Below are positions 1 to 42,100 of a stretch of DNA of 64,000 nt, in pieces (the stretch's first letter is position 1; the number at the start of each line of letters is the position of its first letter). The stretch spans positions 2,665,001 to 2,729,000 of the forward strand of contig CM067538.1 of the NCBI GenBank assembly GCA_034509925.1, in the 5' to 3' direction. The notes under the pieces were generated by a model. The model made no database searches. It saw only the letters and a list, made by a program, of their open reading frames with translations, and was not told the origin of the DNA. This DNA comes from Hirudinaria manillensis (lineage: Eukaryota; Annelida; Clitellata; Hirudinida; Hirudinidae). Position numbers and translations under genes: made by a program.

Positions 1-556
1 CAATGACGAATTATGCTCCAAGCTTTTTTCAGCGCTGAAAAATCTGTAGCGCTGCAGCATCACACATATTAGCCAACACAACGCTGTCACCAGCGTCAAC
101 CTGTCCATTACATTCGTTGTTACTTTCCCCATCACTCGCCATCACCGTCATCATGATGCTCACCGTCAACGTCGTCATCGTCGTCATTATCATCACCATC
201 ACCATCACTACCATCATCATCATCATCATCACCACCACTACCACCTGTCCATGTATGTACACCACTGATCCCAGGAGCCTCCACGTTCCGCCCTGTCGAT
301 CCATGTGGAGCATCCTCGTCTTCATCATCATCGTCATCATCATCGGCATTCTTGTCGTGAGAATGGCTCCGTTTCGTCGCTTCATTCAGCCGAAAATCTC
401 GTTCGCCGGAACGAAGTTTCCTTTCAATTTTCCCGCTAAGAGCGACTAATTTCGCTTTCGATTGATGGAGTTTGCTTTTTAGGAGCCCTGAGGATGAATG
501 TTTGCAATTTGCAATCTTTCTCATCCACTTTTTTTTTAAACTTTTCTTCCGTTCAG
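1..556. other. intronic trinucleotide-rich sequence
   Basis: I see no supported exon here. The stretch is dominated by imperfect CAT/CAC and GTC/GAC trinucleotide runs (about 140-240 and 315-350), which keep several frames open without looking like protein. It ends in a strong pyrimidine-rich acceptor (TTTTTTTT..CTTTTCTTCCGTTCAG, G at 556). It is probably intron of the neurexin gene. Confidence 0.5.
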
Positions 557-1125
557 AAGTTGGCACGACCCAGAGTTATGGCTGCCTGCACTGCTTGGCA
601 GCTGATAAAATATTCAGGTCACAAGGCGGAAGAGCGGAAGGTCAAGAGATCGCCAGCATCAACAGCAACAACGACGATCACAACGACGACGACAGCAGCT
701 TCGACGACGAGAGCTGCGACATCGTCGCAAGAAGCGATCAATCGAGTGACTCGACGCCACGTTGCGACGGATCGAAATACAATGGAAATCAATCAGCAGA
801 GTCGTACAACCGCCTTTCCGTTGCCACGGAAACGAATAGGACTGCGGAAGAATCGCGGCCGGCGACAGATTGGTTGGAAAGGAATGCAGACGACTTTCCG
901 TTTCAATCAACGACCGACGGCGCTGGAGCAAGCCCCGGGCTTTTCAGGAATACCTTGGCTGCTCGCATGCGCCACCAACCGTTTTCTTTATTATCGCTCC
1001 CAACTCCACTACCGTCCACGTCATCTTCGTCTTCGTCCTCCTCCTTATCATCATCATCATCATCGACATCATCGTCGTCGCCATCGCCGTCATCTTCTTC
1101 TTCGCTGTCATTGTTGACGTCACAG

Positions 1126-30424
<29,299 letters not shown>

Positions 30425-31309
30425 CGAGCAGACGTTTTCAGGCGTTTCTTCGATCCGGCGGGAAATGACTTTTTTTTTAAAGCGATGTTTCAGTTCTCTC
30501 CTCGTTTGTCGCAACAAACAGCGTATTGATGAAATATTGCCATTAATAAATGATTGAGAAAATATTGTGGTTGATAATCCATTGATAATGAATTGATAAT
30601 AATGGATTAATAATCATTTGATAATTGATTAAAGTTGATTAATATCCAATTATTTCCTGGTTTGACTCGACAAATATTTCTAATGTTAGCGTTATTATAG
30701 TTTATGTATAAAAATAGTGTGTATTAATAACGAAATGTTCTTATAGTTATTATTATTATTATTATTATTTGTTATTATTATTACTATAATTTTTACTGTT
30801 TTCATATTGATATAATTTTTGATAATGTTATGATATCACTGACGATTTCCCATTTACTCATTCACTCGTCCAGTTTCATAAACATCATCATCATCATCAT
30901 CATCACCGCCATAAAAATAAATAATTGCCGTAATTATTATAAATTAAGCGTCTGCTAATTCGTCATAATTTTAAAGTCAAAATGGATTTCGTTCAATTTT
31001 TTTTTTAATTTTAATTTTTTCATTTTATTTGCCGGGTAATTGAAAAACATTCGTTCGCTTTGTGACCGGCGCGGGTCGAAGGATGATGAATCATTCGTGT
31101 GTCACCATTGCTTGACGAAGCATCGATGCAACATCATATCATCACAACATCGCAACACCACATCGTCACAACATCACGCCGTCACAACCTCACGCCGTCA
31201 CGTCACCGTCATCGTCACAAAATCACGTTCGAATATCACGATAGCGATTCGTCAATTCGAAACGAAATTTCTAACAAGCCCTTTTCGGAGCTACCGCTTC
31301 AGCATAAAG

Positions 31310-31347
<38 letters not shown>

Positions 31348-32684
31348 GTGGTGGTGATGATGTTGCTGATGATGATGACGAAGAAGATGGTGATGACGAT
31401 GACGACGAAGAAGGTGATGGTTACGATTATATTGATTGCGATAATGCTCTTTGAACTTAACATAAAATTTAAAGACGTTTCCCTAAATTTCTCTTCATCG
31501 ATTTTTATGTAAAAAAAAAATAAAATAAAAGATAAAAGAAAATTTAAAAAATTTTTTTAATTGTTTTGTTTTTCTACTTTTATTATCTTGTTTTGTTTTG
31601 TTTTGTTTTTTTTTTTTTGGTCCGCAAACAATTCACTTTGAATTTGGATAAAGGCAGATTGAAATTGATTTTATGCAATAAAATCTTGATCCAATCATAT
31701 CATCCAAGCGGTGTTGTTTTGTTCCAATAGCTTAAATTCCTCCACACACCCATCCACCCACCCTAAAAAAAAAGCGGACAATTTCCCCCATCACCCACTC
31801 CCCCCAAACAAAATTAAAATTTCCCCCCAAAACCATGGGGCCAGGCAAGATGAATGACTGATGCTGTAGGACGAACTGGGATGTTGTTGTTCATAGTAAA
31901 GATGTTGTTGTTCAAAGGAACAGATGTTGTTGTCTTAAAGGATGTTTACGATAAGGATGCCATTACCTATCAGTGGTTCAAAGAATCGATTAGTCTCTGA
32001 TCGCAACAACCACAGTTAATATATCAAATTATTATATCAATAAAATTATTATATTATAGAAATTGTTATTCTGCATAAATTATTATTAATTAATTAATTA
32101 TTTATTTATTTATTTATTTACAACCATATAAATGAATGATTTACAATTATTTATAATTACTTGTAAATATATATATATATATAATAACGTAATAATATAT
32201 ATAACAACAGCACGTAAATCTTTTACAGTAATTGTTGATTGAAAATTGGTCCTAAAAACTTTCAAGTTGACAAAAGAAAGTCATCATTGAATGGAGTTCA
32301 TAGCAGTGCCTATAATTCCTGTACTGGCCTATGAATGACTGGTAGAGTTACTATTATTATTGCTATTATTATTATTATTTATTAATATTATCTTATTGAA
32401 TTGAATACGATTTATAGTAGCGCAGAAGTCTGACTAATGTCGTGCTCCATAACCTTAGTCGTGAGAATATTTGGGAATATTTATGCTATTATTATCATTA
32501 TTATTATTATTATTATTATTATTGGCACTCAAGTTATTTTTAACCTTATTATAATCATGATCTAAAACCACAGCTCGACAGAGAATCTTCCCAGTGCCGT
32601 GAAATCTGAGGCTGGAAATAATTTAAGAATTCGAAAATTCGAAATTCTCGGAACTTTTAGAGCTTTTTCTCAAAAACATTTAGG
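30425..32684. other. spacer between neurexin and lectin genes
   Basis: A candidate poly(A) signal AATAAA for neurexin lies at 30545-30550. The rest is AT-rich, with CAT (30883-30905) and GAT (31308-31345) repeats, TTTTG repeats near 31593, GATGTTGTTGTT repeats (31880-31935), a TA tract (32168-32182) and TTA repeats (32490-32522). I recognise no gene. An open frame at 31099-31512 is made of CAT/GAT repeats. The lectin promoter should lie at the right end, but no TATA or initiator element stands out. Confidence 0.6.
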
Positions 32685-34394
32685 ATGCCCTTTGTTCGTC
32701 GTGCGCTTAATTTGTCGCTGTTGCAGCTGTTGAAGCTGACGCTATTGTCGCTGTTATTGACTTCACGATTTGCTCTCGTCTCCTCTCAAACATGCAATTC
32801 GAGATTCTGTCTCATACCGCACGAGACCAACCAAACTCTGACCAGCCTCGAGGATGCTCGGAGGTCTTGCAAGACCAAGGCCAACGATTCATTTCCGCTC
32901 GAAGTCTACGACTCTGAACTGAACGATCTCCTCCTATCGTCGTTGTCCAACAACACGAACTTCTGGAAGCGAAACGTACTCCTGAACATCGTCGAACGAA
33001 CATCAAACGATTGGTATTACATCGATGAAGTTACAAGTTGGTTACTCATATTTTGATTATCATTGCTGCCATAGTAATTAACAATGTTGTTATTGGTTTA
33101 GTATATATTATATTTTATTATAATATTATATTAACAATGTTATTATCGGTTTAGTAATAATATAATTAACTATGTTATAATAACCAACGATGTTATTATT
33201 GGTTTAATATTATTGACATTATTTGTATATTATTTTATTATGTTATTATTTTGTTATGTTATGTTGATATTAAGCCCATGTGATTCTGCATCGACGAAGT
33301 TACATATCTTTTTGACGTCATTGTTATCATCGTATTTAACGATGTTATTATTGGTTTAGTGATATTATTAATTCATAATTATTGATATATTATTTCATTA
33401 AGTTAATATTTTATCATGTTATGGCATCGTGATTCAAATTTGGATCCATGAAGTTGGTTACAACTGTTTTGATCCAAAACGTTATTTTGGAGATGAAATA
33501 TTGTGAATATAAGCATGAATGTAAGCATATGAGTGATAAGGAATGATTTGATTGTCAATCATAAAACAAATTCATATTTGTATGATTGTCAGACGACAAA
33601 GTTTGGGTTAAAAGTGTTGTTCTTGTTTGATAATAATAATATTATTATAATAACAATATTACATAATAATAATTTATAATGGTAATATTATAATAATAAT
33701 AACATATTTAGCAATTCTTTGCATTGCATTTAATGTGTGTTTTATTTATGAAAACAAAATGGATTTAGCGCATTTATCATTTTAATGAGCATAAATAAGT
33801 GGGAAGCATTTAAATCAATTTTCTAGAATTTCGCCATTTTAAAATTATATTCGTCATATATTCGTGAAATTTTTAAGATAATTTGAAATTATTTTCCATT
33901 TTTGAATATATTTCCAATTTTGAAATTAACTTCTTTGTAAACATGATTACGTAAAAAATATAAAGATACTTTTGTTTAAAAGTTAATTCCTAAATTGAAC
34001 CCTCAGAGATGGAAATTCCGAGTTATGATCACATTTGAAATTCTAAGCTCCGAGGGAATTTTAGTGGAATCTGAGAAAAATAGGAATCTCTGAAGAGAAT
34101 CAGTGAAATATGTTGCTTATAGTTTCGTGGTGTTTTAAAGAATTATCTAAAATTAACATGAAATTATTTAAAATTAGAATGAAATTCTTCAAATTCTTGA
34201 AATCAGTAATTATAATTTATATTGGTTTATTAATAAATAATTTATATTAGTATAAAATGCCATTAAATTAAAACTTATTACGTAACCAGTGCCTGGTCAA
34301 TTGTAAGGGGTTTTCCTCCAAAATATCACGGGTTTATTTCTCGGATTTTCTTCACCGAATGAGTCATAAAAGCTCTCGAGTGTATACTTGTGTT

Positions 34395-34493
<99 letters not shown>

Positions 34494-37409
34494 TGTTTGT
34501 TTTTTGTGTATCTGTGTTTACAAGTGTGTGTGTGTGAGTATCTCCCAAAACCCGTTTATGAACTGCAGGATAATAATAAACATGAAGGAAGTCACAAACA
34601 GAATGAAACACATCATCTCAGGCTTAAAATAGAATCGAAGGTCACGCCTTGCTGGTCGGTAAAATGTGAGTGAGTGAGTGAGTGAGTGAGTGAGTGAGTG
34701 AGTGAGTGAGTGAGTGAGTGAGTGAGTGAGTGAGTGAGTGAGTGAGTGAGTGAGTGAGTGAGTGAGTGAGTGAGTGAGTGAGTGAGTGAGTGAACTGATG
34801 AGTGAGTGAGTGAGTGAGTGAGTGAGTGAGTGAGTGAGTGAGTGAGTGAGTGAGTGAGTGAGTGAGTGAGTGAGTGAGTGAGTGAGTGAGTGAGTGAGTG
34901 AGTGAGTGAGTGAGTGAGTGAGTGAGTGAGTGAGTGAGTGAGTGAGTGAGTGAGTGAGTGAGTGAGTGAGTGAGTGAGTGAGTGAGTGAGTGAGTGAGTG
35001 AGTGAGTGAGTGAGTGAGTGAGTGAGTGAGTGAGTGAGTGAGTGAGTGAGTGAGTGAGTGAGTGAGTGAGTGAGTGAGTGAGTGAGTGAGTGAGTGAGTG
35101 AGTGAGTGAGTGAGTGAGTGAGTGAGTGAGTGAGTGAGTGAGTGAGTGAGTGAGTGATTTTCAATTACGACATCTGCATCTTAGAGGTGAAGTGAAATAT
35201 TGATGGTCGAGAGGAGGCTGGATGATTTCTTTGCTTAATCTTGTTTGTTCATCTCGTTAACAACCACATCTTGTCAATCAACTTCGAAGATCCCCTTTCC
35301 ACGGCTCCATCTTGCGGGGAGAATTTTAATTTCAATTACATTTGGTGAAAATTTTTAATTTATTCATATTTTATTCCGAATTTGGTACTTTCGCCTGTCG
35401 ATAACGATGTTTAACGATGATTGAAATTATGATATCATTCAGATGCACGGTGTTGTTCATAGAAGACAAGAAATATTTTAACTCTGTTCATGCAGCACAA
35501 ATTAATTATAATATACTTGTTTACATGTAAATAGTTTTTATTTATAAAAATTCTTTAATTTCAAATCCATCAGATACCCCTAAACCCCTCCCATTTGACA
35601 TTGGCTCCACCCCCTCTGATCCCGACAAGAATTACATGTCCTTGTATCGCAACCCTGATGTCCTTCAACTTCAATTCATACCTAATTTTGGACACCAAGA
35701 ACTTCCTGTCGTCTGCTCACGACCCTCAAGTAAATTTAAGAATATTTAATTGCTATTTAATAATATTTCATCGTTTAATACTAATTAAATTTGAATAATT
35801 ATTTATTTTATATGATTTTTTTTATCCACAATAATTATAATTAATGATGTAATAAATTATTATAATTATAATAATTTATAATATTCACTTATGTCAACCA
35901 GCCGAAGACGATTGCAAGAGGGAAAACATGACCCACTTCTTCGTGAATAATTTGTGTCACGTGGCAGTGTCCGGATCGTTCACGTGGTTCCAGGCTCAGA
36001 ATGAATGCCATCTCAGGAACTTTTCCATGGCTTCCCTCATAAACATAAATCTTAACTCCACCTCAATTTCAACCCATTTCAACCACTCAGCGTACTGGAT
36101 TGCAATAACTAGGTCACTCTGGTATTGGGCCGATTCAGGTGCTGTGACTAGCTTTGGCTTAATTGATAAATTAAATAATAATAATAATAATAATATTCAT
36201 AATAATCATTATAATGTTCTACAACTTATTTATTTCTAATTATAATTGTACAAATGTAATTTTGTCTTTTAATTATCAATTATATTGCAAATGAATTTCT
36301 TCGGTCTCTAATTTTCTAACAATTTATTACATTTCCTTGGATTAAATCTCGAATTAAAATTAAAATTAAAGGCATTAATCTAAAAACTAATCAAATAACA
36401 TGACAATCAATCCGTCTCAGGTTCGTATGCCCACTTCTCCTATTGGCTGTTGGACATGCCGTCCCAAAATAACTCGAGCACCTGTGCCTACCTCATGTCT
36501 CAGGACAACGACAACAGATGGTTCAGAAAGGATTGCAACAACGACTTTGCTATCATTTGCATGACAGGTTCATGAATATTCAAAACCAATCTGCCATCCA
36601 ATTTCATGATTGGATCAATTGCATATTAATAATAGAATTGAATTGCCATACATTTTTATTTGTATTAATAATTATATTTATAATTTTAATTATATTAATT
36701 TGTATATTAAGTTATTATTATTGTTATTATGTCGTTTAAAGTTATCGTTGTTATTCAAAGCTAATAGAATCCCTAAGCAAATAGAAATCCATTGATGTAG
36801 ATTGCAATCATTTATGTAATTAATATTCATGAATTCATTTACATGATTAATATTCATAAAGTTCATCTGCATATGAATAATTTATGATTTTCATTTAAGA
36901 CAAAGAAAGGCTTCCCGCCACTTCTTCGGATGAAGGTTAAATAATTAAATTAATTTAAAATTTAAAATATAATTAATCAAGTTACTTAAAATGATTTGAC
37001 TAAATTTACAATATTTTATAAATATGTTTAATATTCAATTTTTAATAATTTAATAAATGTTATTTTAACATTAAGTTTAATACTAACAAGTTATAAATCA
37101 GTATTTTATCATTAGAAACGTTTCTTTTATTTTCTTATAAAACCCAAATAATAATTTAAATATTTAAATCCAAATATATTTTAAATGAGGGTTAATTTAA
37201 AAAATTCAAATCTTTCAATGGTTGACATTTTATTTTGTGGCATTATTTTATAAAAAATTTTTTAAAATTCCAAATTTCCAGGAAGTTCGGGCGGTCTTCC
37301 GGTTGGTTCGGTGGCGGGAATAACCATAGGAGCCATCGTCTTCGTTTCCTTGGTAACCACCGTCATCACATCAGTCGTCATTACGAAGAAAAGGAAAACT
37401 CTTCAATGA
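32685..37409 (+). CDS. two-domain C-type-lectin-like transmembrane receptor, 351 aa
   Basis: Exons 32685-33036, 35574-35729, 35902-36138, 36421-36567, 36900-36935 and 37282-37409 total 1,056 nt, with all five introns in phase 1. Residues 1-35 are a signal peptide (hydrophobic LLTLLSLLLTSRFALVSS). CTLD1 (about 37-169) is degenerate, with NDWYYIDE and a closing LPVVCSRP. CTLD2 (about 170-297) has FTWFQAQNEC, YWIAITRSLWYWADSG and WFRKDCNNDFAIIC, the disulfide framework of the fold. The calcium/sugar motifs EPN/QPD and WND are absent, so calcium-dependent sugar binding is unlikely. A small exon (KERLPATSSDE) gives a stalk. VAGITIGAIVFVSLVTTVI is the membrane helix and KKRKTLQ the whole tail. A surface adhesion or recognition receptor is inferred; I do not recognise the specific family. 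Confidence 0.85.
34399..34495. repeat. (GT)n followed by (GCGT)n
   Basis: About 56 bp of GT dinucleotide continuing into about 40 bp of GCGT, a compound microsatellite. Confidence 0.97.
34665..35155. repeat. (TGAG)n array, ~490 bp
   Basis: Nearly pure TGAG tetranucleotide with one interruption at about 34791-34798 (TGAACTGATG). On the minus strand it reads as SLTH repeats; that is not a gene. Confidence 0.98.
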
Positions 37410-37427
37410 CTTATTATCGTTCATAAT

Positions 37428-37433
37428 AATAAA
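37428..37433 (+). promoter_or_regulatory. candidate poly(A) signal of lectin gene
   Basis: AATAAA 18 bases after the stop codon at 37407-37409. In such AT-rich sequence this could be chance. Confidence 0.45.
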
Positions 37434-39136
37434 TTTATGAACAATTAATAAATTATTTATTTATTTTTCTTTAAAGTTCGAAATGACAAAATTCTGTCAA
37501 TAACTGCAATATTAAATGAAGAGATCTTTTGGATTAATTAGAGTTTTTAGGTTGTAAGTGAAACTGCTATTTTATACATTACCATTGATTAAAGTGTTTT
37601 CGAAAGTATTATTATTACTATTATTATTATTTATAATTAAAGCTGTTTGGTTTGTAGCTGATGTCTTCAGACAACAACAACGAAATAAAACATAAATAAA
37701 TAAATTAATTAATTAATTAATTCAAGATACGAAAGATATCTGATTGGTTTCCAATTTCATAACAATCACATAAAAACATGCTGTTTATTCGAATGATTAG
37801 AGTTCAAACACTTCTAGAACAACCATTTCTGAATTTCAATCATTTTCAGTCCTGATGACGATTACCTCGTTATCCAGTGCATGTCTGACATTAGTTGGAA
37901 GGATGCAATGGAGATTTCATGTTTCAATTGTTTTTACTTGAGAAAAAGAAACCGAAAAATTTATATTTTCACCATAAACTTAAATAATTTATTAAATAAT
38001 TTATTAAAACATAATTTGTTGAATGAATTATTAAATAATTTAATTAAATTTAAAGAAATTAAACAGCTAAATGGGCTAATCAGATGGTAATGCGTTATTG
38101 AATAAGATGTAATTAATACATTAAAAACTGAAATTTAATTTAACTCCATAAATTATAATTCAATGTTATAATTTTATGTAATATTATATTATAATTTAAT
38201 ATTATAATCTAACTTGTTCCGGTTGATGAGATTACGCTAAGAAGGTGTTAAAAATGTCGAAAAATGATTAATGGAAATGGATTTTGTGTTGAATTTTTAA
38301 TGAAATTTAAAAATTAAGAAAAGAAACCTCAGAATTACAAACTATTTTCATGTCATGCAACCATGTCAACCCTAGAAATTTAGAATTCCAAACGTAGAAC
38401 TTTATAACACCTTTTTTTTTGGACCTATTTTCAAAGTTTTTTTCTTTCTCTACTCAAAATCAAACCACTCAACGGCACACTGTGAGAGCCGGAGGCACTT
38501 CTGGCCCCCATCATAGTCCCATGGTTAAGCCAATTATTTCAAATTAAACTTTTCGTAAGTAATGTTGACTGCCGCTTGATTTATCTGGTTTTGGCAACCG
38601 CACCATTGTATTTATAAACCATTAATGTCTGAAATCAACTTTATCGGTTGTTAAAATATTGTCGATTTTGATCGATTGCTAAAAAAATTCTGATTTTTTG
38701 CAGAGCCTGATTATGAAGCACTTCGAGGTAACTTTTATTAAGTTGCCCACAGGGATAGTGTTTCATCTAGACGTGTCCAGGGGATTGCTCTAATGAGTCG
38801 CAATATTCACTAATGAGCACGACATTCAATATTATTATTATTTACTATTGCTATTATTATTATTTTGTAACTAGAAATCAACCATAGAAATTTAGTCGGG
38901 ATCAAAATTCGTCGAATTTTTTGTAATTTATCTAGTTTTAAAACATGATTCATTTATTCTCAGCTCCTTCTTTCTATAAAAAAATATTTTAATAATTTAT
39001 AAAAATCTATTAATATTTAATCTATTAATCCAAGCAAATTGCAAACTTTTAGATTAGGCTTAATGTCTGTCCCTAGAGACGTGTGGTTACTTTAGAAACG
39101 ACTACTTGTCAACATTTCTTGTTTATTGGAATCACT
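37434..39136. other. spacer between lectin gene and TTC21B
   Basis: AT-rich. It holds two short exon-like segments: TTTTCAG|TCCTGATGACGATTACC at 37850 and TTTTTTGCAG|AG...CTTCGAG|GTAACT at 38704-38727. A GC-richer stretch near 38465-38600 and a TTATT tract at 38830-38865 are also present. No promoter motif for TTC21B stands out. Confidence 0.55.
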
Positions 39137-42100
39137 ATGGCCGATCAAGATTATGTGTTGATGGTTTGCTATTAAATAATTACAAAGACTCCAAACTTAT
39201 TTATTTTGCTTGAAATTATTTTCACTTTAAAAATAGGGCACTATAGAATATTGGGGAAGGGAAAGATGTTACCATCAAATGCAAACTGTCATAGCTGATG
39301 GGCTGAGAGTCTACATCAACGATTCCGTTCTTATATTCATGAACGCGGTGTCTTTGTACCTCGAAGGTGTATTACTCATCCGTAATTTTGCTTTTATGTC
39401 CATTGAACTCTTTATGCTCCTAAAAGATTAACAAAGAAATCAGGCAAAATGAATTAAATATTTTAAACCATTCATGCGATAGGTCGAATTCAAGAAAGTC
39501 TGAGACAGTTAGAAAATGTTCTTAACAAGCAGGATGTTGGCCTAGCATCAACCATTGCCATGCTGCTCATTCACAAGCAAGCAAAACATATTGGTAAAAT
39601 AAATAATTAAATAATTAATTGCTTAATTAATGTTATTTGTATAGCAAAAAATGTGCAGAAATGTTTTGTGGGAAGGAAAAAAATGCTTCTATCAGATATC
39701 ATTGGGCCAGCATCGTGTTGAATCGTGTCGATTAAAAATGTTTTAATTTCAATAACAGAAAAGGAGGCAGTGCAAATGCTTGAAAGTAAGATGAAGAATG
39801 AACAGAAACAAGCTGGAGCAGAGGTTGCAAAAATTTCAAAACATTTTGACAAACTGATTTTCATTTTGTTGTCAGTCATATTCACAATTATTTTCATCAG
39901 TAATGGTAATATTACATTAATTAAATTAAATTTCAATTAAATAATGAGACACCGACAAGTTGATAGAATACTTTTGGCCACAAATATTTTTTTGGTCATA
40001 GATTTTCATAGGTTATAAAGTTATGTAATTTTTAAAAAATCAGGCTCTATATTACGGTGCCTGGTTGTATTCAATGGTTGGGAATCAAGAAAAGGCTCAG
40101 GACTACATGGACAGAGTCGTCAACATGAACATGGCCGACAAGAAGAAGGAAGTAATGGCTTTAAATAATGATTATAATTATTGGATAAACAATTATTATG
40201 GAAGTTAATTCAATTATGAAACAAAGAACTAAGCACCCCCTGTAGATCAGGCGCACGGTGCTATATAAATGACATATTATTATTATTTGAAATAATTATT
40301 ATAATATATTATTATTTTGAAATAATTTCAAAATTATTTTCATAAATTCATTTATTCTGAAGTCCTTAACCTTCAATCCACGTCATCTCGCATTAAACTG
40401 AAATTACACGAAGTTTGGCATCTAATATTGGAGATTAAGTGATTAAATGGAATGATAAATATAATAAACATACAATGATAATATTATACATAAATATACA
40501 TCAGGCGAAGTATATTGAGAAATTATGTTTCAATTGTTTGGTTTCACCATCTTAGATGCTTGCATTGAAAGGTTGGGTGGACATGATGGGGAGTGATTCT
40601 TTTGCCTCAAAAAGATCCTACGAATACTTTGATAAGTCGCTCAGGTAGACATGTTGCAAACTAATATCCTCTATTTCATTTATTTTTTCTATTTATTCAT
40701 ATTCGAATTATTTATTAGGTTTGAATAATTTTAAAATTTATATTCATAATTGTGCTCTCTGCGACTTAATTAACAGATAACCTATAAAATAAAATGTATT
40801 TATTATTATTATTATTATTATTACTATTATTAATATTATTATTATTATTGTTATTATATTAATACAATAATGGCTGTTTATGTACATTGGTCAATGTAAT
40901 AAATTGATCGTTAAGTTGTTAATGTCAAGTAATTAGTTAACGCCATGACACGAGTAACCATGGAAACGTTTTCCATTCCACGTCGCAAGACTGGAAGGTC
41001 CGAAACATCCGAACGCGCTTCTGGGAAAAGCGAAGTTCCTGAAACTGAGCCGGCACCAGCAGGAAGACAGGAAGAAAGCGGAGGAGCAGATCCTGGAGCT
41101 CATCAGTCACTCCATCGTCCTCCACGATTCCTTCCTTCCAGGTCTCGTAGAGAAGATGAATTTCCTTCTCATGATCCAAGACTGGGAACAAACGCTGGAC
41201 ACCTGCCACAGGTAAGAGAGAGATCGCAAGCGGTGTGTCTATCGGATTATCAAGCAGATTATCTTTCTGTATCATTACAGTATTGCTAATGATTTATAAA
41301 TAAGTGCATATTAATCATATATTAACGAATTGCAACATCATGTAAAGTAATAAATATATATTAATTATATGTTAATGTATTACAACATCATGTAATGTAA
41401 TACAAAGAGGGCTGTTTCTATTGCAAAGCTCTCAACTCCAGCAGCTCTCGAAAGGTATTCTATGCTCGAATCTCGACTTCGAGAAACCTGGCAAAAGTAG
41501 ACACTTGGCAACAGGGATTTGTAAAAGAGCCAGCTGTCACACTAAGAATATTAAATTAATCGTATAATGTAATAAATATTTATTAATAAATTATATATTA
41601 ATGATAAATAAGTAAATGAAATGAGAAGCATTGGGTGGCAAGGAACGAGTGAAATGCGGAAGCAGTGAAACAAAAGAAAGATGAAAAATGGTTTCCAATG
41701 AATTTTTAATTGTCGGGATGAATTTTTGGGGATTTTTATGAATTACGGTAAAATTATTTATTATTGTTGTTATTATTATTATTATTAGTAGTATTATTAT
41801 ATATTATTCCGAAGGATTTTCGAGGTGGATGAGGATTGTCTGCAGGCGAGGCAGGTGATGGCCGTTTATTACCTGGTCAAGGAGGTCAATTATGACGAGG
41901 TGGTTTTAAATTTTAAATGGATTTAATCATATACTTATATTAGATAATAAATCAACTTAATAATAATAATAATATTAATATTAATTATAACAATGAATAA
42001 TGAATTATAATAATTTAATTTTATTGTTTAATAATTATTGTTTTTTTTTAATTTTTATTATTATTATTATTGTTGTTATTATTATTATTATATTAACTAC

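Larger units (their letters stand above)
33037..35573. other. first lectin-gene intron
   Basis: 2.5 kb, AT-rich, with repeated AACAATGTTATTATTGGTTTAG motifs (about 33080-33360), a GT/GCGT array and a long TGAG array (separate entries). No exon is supported. Confidence 0.75.

Noticed and set aside
117..449. 110-codon + strand frame with Ile/Thr-rich and hydrophobic runs
   Set aside because: Built from CAT/ATC repeats; apparent membrane-like stretches are repeat translation and no splice-consistent neurexin domain fits.
34613..35164. Minus-strand Ser-Leu-Thr-His repeat protein
   Set aside because: Artefact of the TGAG array inside the first lectin intron.
40945..41289. + strand 114-codon frame with Glu/Arg-rich composition
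   Set aside because: Shadow of TTC21B exon 7, which is read in another frame with clear similarity ([20 protein letters not shown]).
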